Assembly: GCA_019916065.1 (NCBI GenBank)
Contig: CM034243.1
Location: 27,616,147-27,680,146 of the forward strand
Reading direction: 5' to 3'
Origin: Vitellaria paradoxa
Lineage: Eukaryota > Streptophyta > Magnoliopsida > Ericales > Sapotaceae
Length of the DNA stretch: 64,000 bases
Shown: piece after piece, positions 63,701 to 64,000 of the stretch
How positions within the stretch are numbered: the stretch's first letter is position 1
How the letters are laid out: each line of letters opens with the position of its first letter
Program-made: the position numbers and the translations under genes
The notes under the pieces: model-generated
The model's input: only the letters and a program-made list of their open reading frames with translations
The model's database searches: none
Told to the model about the DNA's origin: nothing

Positions 63701-64000
63701 TTTTTTCAGCCGAAAAAAAATGGTCGACTGTTTGTTGAATACTTTACCTCCTCACTACAAATTCATGAAGAATTGAATATCTTACAGCCTATCATAGCAG
63801 ATGTTCATGCTATGCAATTGCAATGAGAATAGTTAGTTGTTCTTAAGTTTTTGATAGGCCTTGATCCCAAGGATGACTCCTTTCGTTCCCAAATTCTTAC
63901 TAGCTCAGAAATTCCTTTTATGGCTGAGACATACTTTAACGAAATTCACAATGTTGTTCAGACAACTACACCTCCTCAGTATGCACGTTGTTTAGTACTT
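39907..64000 (+). CDS. ARP4: Actin-related protein 4 (ARP4), 3' end beyond the window
   Basis: A nuclear actin-related protein, shared subunit of SWR1-, INO80- and NuA4-type chromatin complexes. Coding exons: 39907-39919, 40042-40133, 41326-41502, 41605-41678, 42136-42216, 45689-45749, 45912-45961, 52913-52967, 59120-59197, 59284-59337, 60072-60125, 60204-60264, 61229-61280 and 61595-61661. They sum to 969 bases (323 codons), in frame at GT-AG introns. It starts [20 protein letters not shown] (actin phosphate-1 region), then an acidic plant ARP4 insert ([11 protein letters not shown]), [37 protein letters not shown] (phosphate-2), [27 protein letters not shown] and [18 protein letters not shown]. 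The match to Arabidopsis ARP4 (441 aa, from memory) leaves about 118 residues outside. Introns 5, 7, 8 and 14 hold retrotransposons in the sense direction, and intron 8 also antisense RTE copies, yet no exon is damaged. Confidence 0.95.
39932..40015 (+). repeat. Small duplication in ARP4 intron 1
   Basis: The words accgtgtatctctctaccc and accgtgcatctctctaacc, each followed by gtata, repeat with a period of about 54 bases between the 13-base first coding exon and exon 2. Confidence 0.6.
40249..40911 (+). repeat. Minisatellite of about 171 bp in ARP4 intron 2
   Basis: Four tandem copies begin with gggtaggaagaagaccc at 40253, 40424, 40595 and 40749 (periods 171, 171, 154). Each runs through cacaattttgttttactg, gtaaactaag and ggaataaaccctcaaactt. 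The first two are nearly identical and the later two more diverged and shortened. The two ORFs read across it are translated repeats and not genes. Confidence 0.92.
41916..41934 (+). repeat. (TA)n microsatellite in ARP4 intron 4
   Basis: Short TA run with no other feature in this intron. Confidence 0.8.
42217..43731 (+). other. Left part of ARP4 intron 5
   Basis: No element identified. A T run lies at about 42892-42910 and an A run at about 42800-42814. Confidence 0.6.
43749..45291 (+). mobile_element. 5'-truncated RTE-type LINE, copy 1
   Basis: A 1.54 kb insertion in ARP4 intron 5, flanked by the identical 17-mer AATATATATTAGTGAGT at 43732-43748 and 45292-45308. It encodes the reverse transcriptase ([51 protein letters not shown], catalytic LFADDIVL) and the usual C-terminal part (MRENRLRWF...[11 protein letters not shown]). 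It ends gccgaccccacttag with a TTGGTTTGG-repeat tail typical of plant RTE elements rather than poly(A). It is inactive: a frameshift near 43920, a stop near 44060, another at 44946 and one near 45164. The endonuclease part is missing. Confidence 0.93.
44127..44948 (+). pseudogene. RTE reverse-transcriptase fragment
   Basis: The longest open piece of RTE copy 1 (273 codons), covering the palm motifs from [11 protein letters not shown] to FADD and the thumb. It has no independent start signal and belongs to the truncated transposon. Confidence 0.9.
46353..47660 (+). pseudogene. L1 ORF1, DUF4283-like
   Basis: 435 codons. The part from about residue 225 ([19 protein letters not shown], then [19 protein letters not shown] and [11 protein letters not shown]) has the DUF4283 pattern common in plant L1 ORF1 products, which bind element RNA. 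The usual zinc knuckle is not visible. Downstream of the stop at 47658 related sequence continues in other frames to about 48500, so the ORF is probably truncated. Confidence 0.7.
48544..50016 (+). pseudogene. L1 ORF2 part 1: AP-type endonuclease and start of RT
   Basis: Begins [12 protein letters not shown]. Endonuclease landmarks follow in order: [28 protein letters not shown] and SDHFHVLL. The linker contains [16 protein letters not shown], and the RT begins at GEKAPGPDG. The frame is lost near 49940 and the ORF ends 50016. Confidence 0.9.
49935..51335 (+). pseudogene. L1 ORF2 part 2: reverse transcriptase
   Basis: The RT continues in a shifted frame: [61 protein letters not shown], catalytic [10 protein letters not shown] and [11 protein letters not shown], followed by the thumb-like CKRRLAGWK. 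It stops at 51335, before the C-terminal domain. Confidence 0.92.
51661..52170 (+). pseudogene. L1 ORF2 part 3: zf-RVT C-terminus
   Basis: After another frame change, the sequence [19 protein letters not shown], then [18 protein letters not shown], has the CxxC...HxxxxC zinc-binding pattern of the plant zf-RVT domain. Confidence 0.85.
52968..54062 (+). other. Left part of ARP4 intron 8
   Basis: The stretch 53080-53345 (ttggaattcctaattagttt ... acacttcctctcaacttgg) resembles a fragment of a Copia LTR in reverse orientation. Otherwise nothing is recognised. Confidence 0.4.
54063..54856 (+). repeat. Left LTR, interrupted by an RTE fragment
   Basis: Outer parts 54063-54282 and 54720-54856 match the right LTR. 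The middle is the RTE fragment at 54285-54706. Confidence 0.85.
54285..54706 (-). mobile_element. RTE LINE, copy 3 (3' fragment)
   Basis: A minus-strand 3' end with a TTGGTTTTG-type tail at its left border and the C-terminal RTE peptide ([32 protein letters not shown]) open over 54328-54642. It is inserted in the left LTR and is the most diverged of the three RTE copies. Target duplication unclear. Confidence 0.85.
54861..54872 (+). promoter_or_regulatory. Retrotransposon primer-binding site
   Basis: tggtatcagagc, four bases after the left LTR, complementary to the 3' end of plant initiator methionine tRNA. Confidence 0.85.
54947..56284 (-). mobile_element. 5'-truncated RTE LINE, copy 2
   Basis: A minus-strand RTE of about 1.34 kb inside the LTR element, flanked by the identical 17-mer AACCCTAGCCGTCATAA at 54930-54946 and 56285-56301. 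Reading the minus strand: [17 protein letters not shown] and [14 protein letters not shown], then a stop before 55850, [15 protein letters not shown], and an open C-terminal piece at 54992-55543. The sequence is very close to copy 1, including the TTGGTTTG tail. Confidence 0.93.
56930..57450 (+). pseudogene. Broken Ty3-like gag
   Basis: The frame from 56930 reads ...[20 protein letters not shown], then [19 protein letters not shown], the typical start of a plant Ty3-type gag domain. A stop falls at 57149. In shifted frames the later [20 protein letters not shown] and [10 protein letters not shown] still resemble gag. Several stops rule out a functional protein. Confidence 0.7.
57451..58748 (+). 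other. Remainder of the LTR element interior
   Basis: Two ORFs (57458-58057, 199 codons; 58107-58529, 140 codons) have no recognisable domain. The region probably derives from retrotransposon-internal or captured sequence and ends in the purine tract before the right LTR. Confidence 0.4.
58749..59090 (+). repeat. Right LTR
   Basis: About 342 bp from TGATGCAAAT to CTACATCA, uninterrupted. Comparison with the outer parts of the left LTR shows scattered substitutions and small gaps. Confidence 0.85.
60265..61228 (+). other. ARP4 intron 12
   Basis: Contains a compound (CT)n(CA)n microsatellite at 60683-60720. The stretch 60960-61170 (gactactccacggaggaaag, then an AT-rich part with gacctatttatagac) looks like a fragment of an LTR promoter region. 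No gene is present. Confidence 0.5.
61662..62450 (+). other. ARP4 intron 14, left part
   Basis: The ORFs here carry no domain, and the expected next ARP4 exon (beginning TIPGMEKYAEM in Arabidopsis) is not found. Dispersed-repeat words such as ttgaacccttggaatcac occur at 61830-61990. Confidence 0.5.
62452..64000 (+). mobile_element. Copia-type LTR retrotransposon, start only
   Basis: A probable short LTR from about 62452 (TGTGATAGCTCACACG) to 62636 (...CTGTACTACA) is followed by tgttatcgaagatc, a diverged primer-binding site. After a leader, gag begins near 63406 ([28 protein letters not shown]), changes frame near 63590 and continues to the window edge ([43 protein letters not shown]). This is the Copia gag (UBN2-like) pattern. 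The frameshift and in-frame stops at 63824-63832 show decay. It lies in ARP4 intron 14. Confidence 0.75.

Noticed and set aside
1..64000. A novel multigene system, operon or defence island
   Set aside because: The three host genes belong to known, functionally unrelated plant families, and the rest is mobile-element or non-coding sequence. Nothing supports a coordinated new system.

Overview
This is a stretch of nuclear DNA from a flowering plant, most likely a eudicot. It is AT-rich, its genes have many GT-AG introns, it is full of (TA)n tracts and plant mobile elements, and its three coding genes are plant families. I cannot name the species from sequence alone.

Layout. 1-13.5 kb is intergenic. 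It holds LTR-retrotransposon remnants, inverted-repeat (MITE-like) elements, microsatellites, a probable 2.1 kb solo LTR (7396-9518) and a Cassandra/TRIM-like LTR carrying a 5S-rRNA-derived promoter block (about 12.71-13.08 kb). An LRR receptor-kinase gene fragment, a pseudogene, lies at 13.6-14.1 kb. Gene 1 (15378-23196, +) is an intact eight-exon phosphatidylinositol-4-phosphate 5-kinase of the MORN-repeat type (800 aa). From 24.2 to 25.8 kb there is an inverted-repeat element with two further elements nested in it, each bounded by an exact 8-bp target duplication. Gene 2 (27124-36458, -) is an eight-exon gene for a SirB1/Transglut_core2-type protein of about 423 aa. Its 4.1 kb intron is filled with repeats. 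Gene 3 (39907 to beyond the window, +) is ACTIN-RELATED PROTEIN 4 (ARP4). Fourteen coding exons (323 of about 440 codons) are inside the window, all in frame.

The main theme of the right half is how heavily ARP4 has been colonised by transposons while its reading frame stays intact. Intron 2 carries a minisatellite of about 171 bp. Intron 5 has a truncated RTE-type LINE with 17-bp target duplications. Intron 7 has a near-full-length but broken L1-type LINE. Intron 8 has an LTR retrotransposon (PBS and both LTRs present, only gag-like coding left) that itself received two RTE insertions. The last intron holds the start of a Copia element.

Functionally the three genes are unrelated neighbours: phosphoinositide signalling at membranes, a protein of unknown role probably sent to an organelle, and a nuclear chromatin-remodelling actin-related protein. 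I found no bacterial-style system, CRISPR array or defence island, and no convincing new multigene system. The most unusual observations are the nested MITE stack, the duplicated 5S-like internal promoter block, a seven-copy MITE-like family, a retainable in-frame intron in gene 2 and the transposon-laden ARP4 introns. Exon boundaries were set by hand from GT-AG sites, frame continuity and remembered family sequences. Repeat boundaries without target duplications are approximate.
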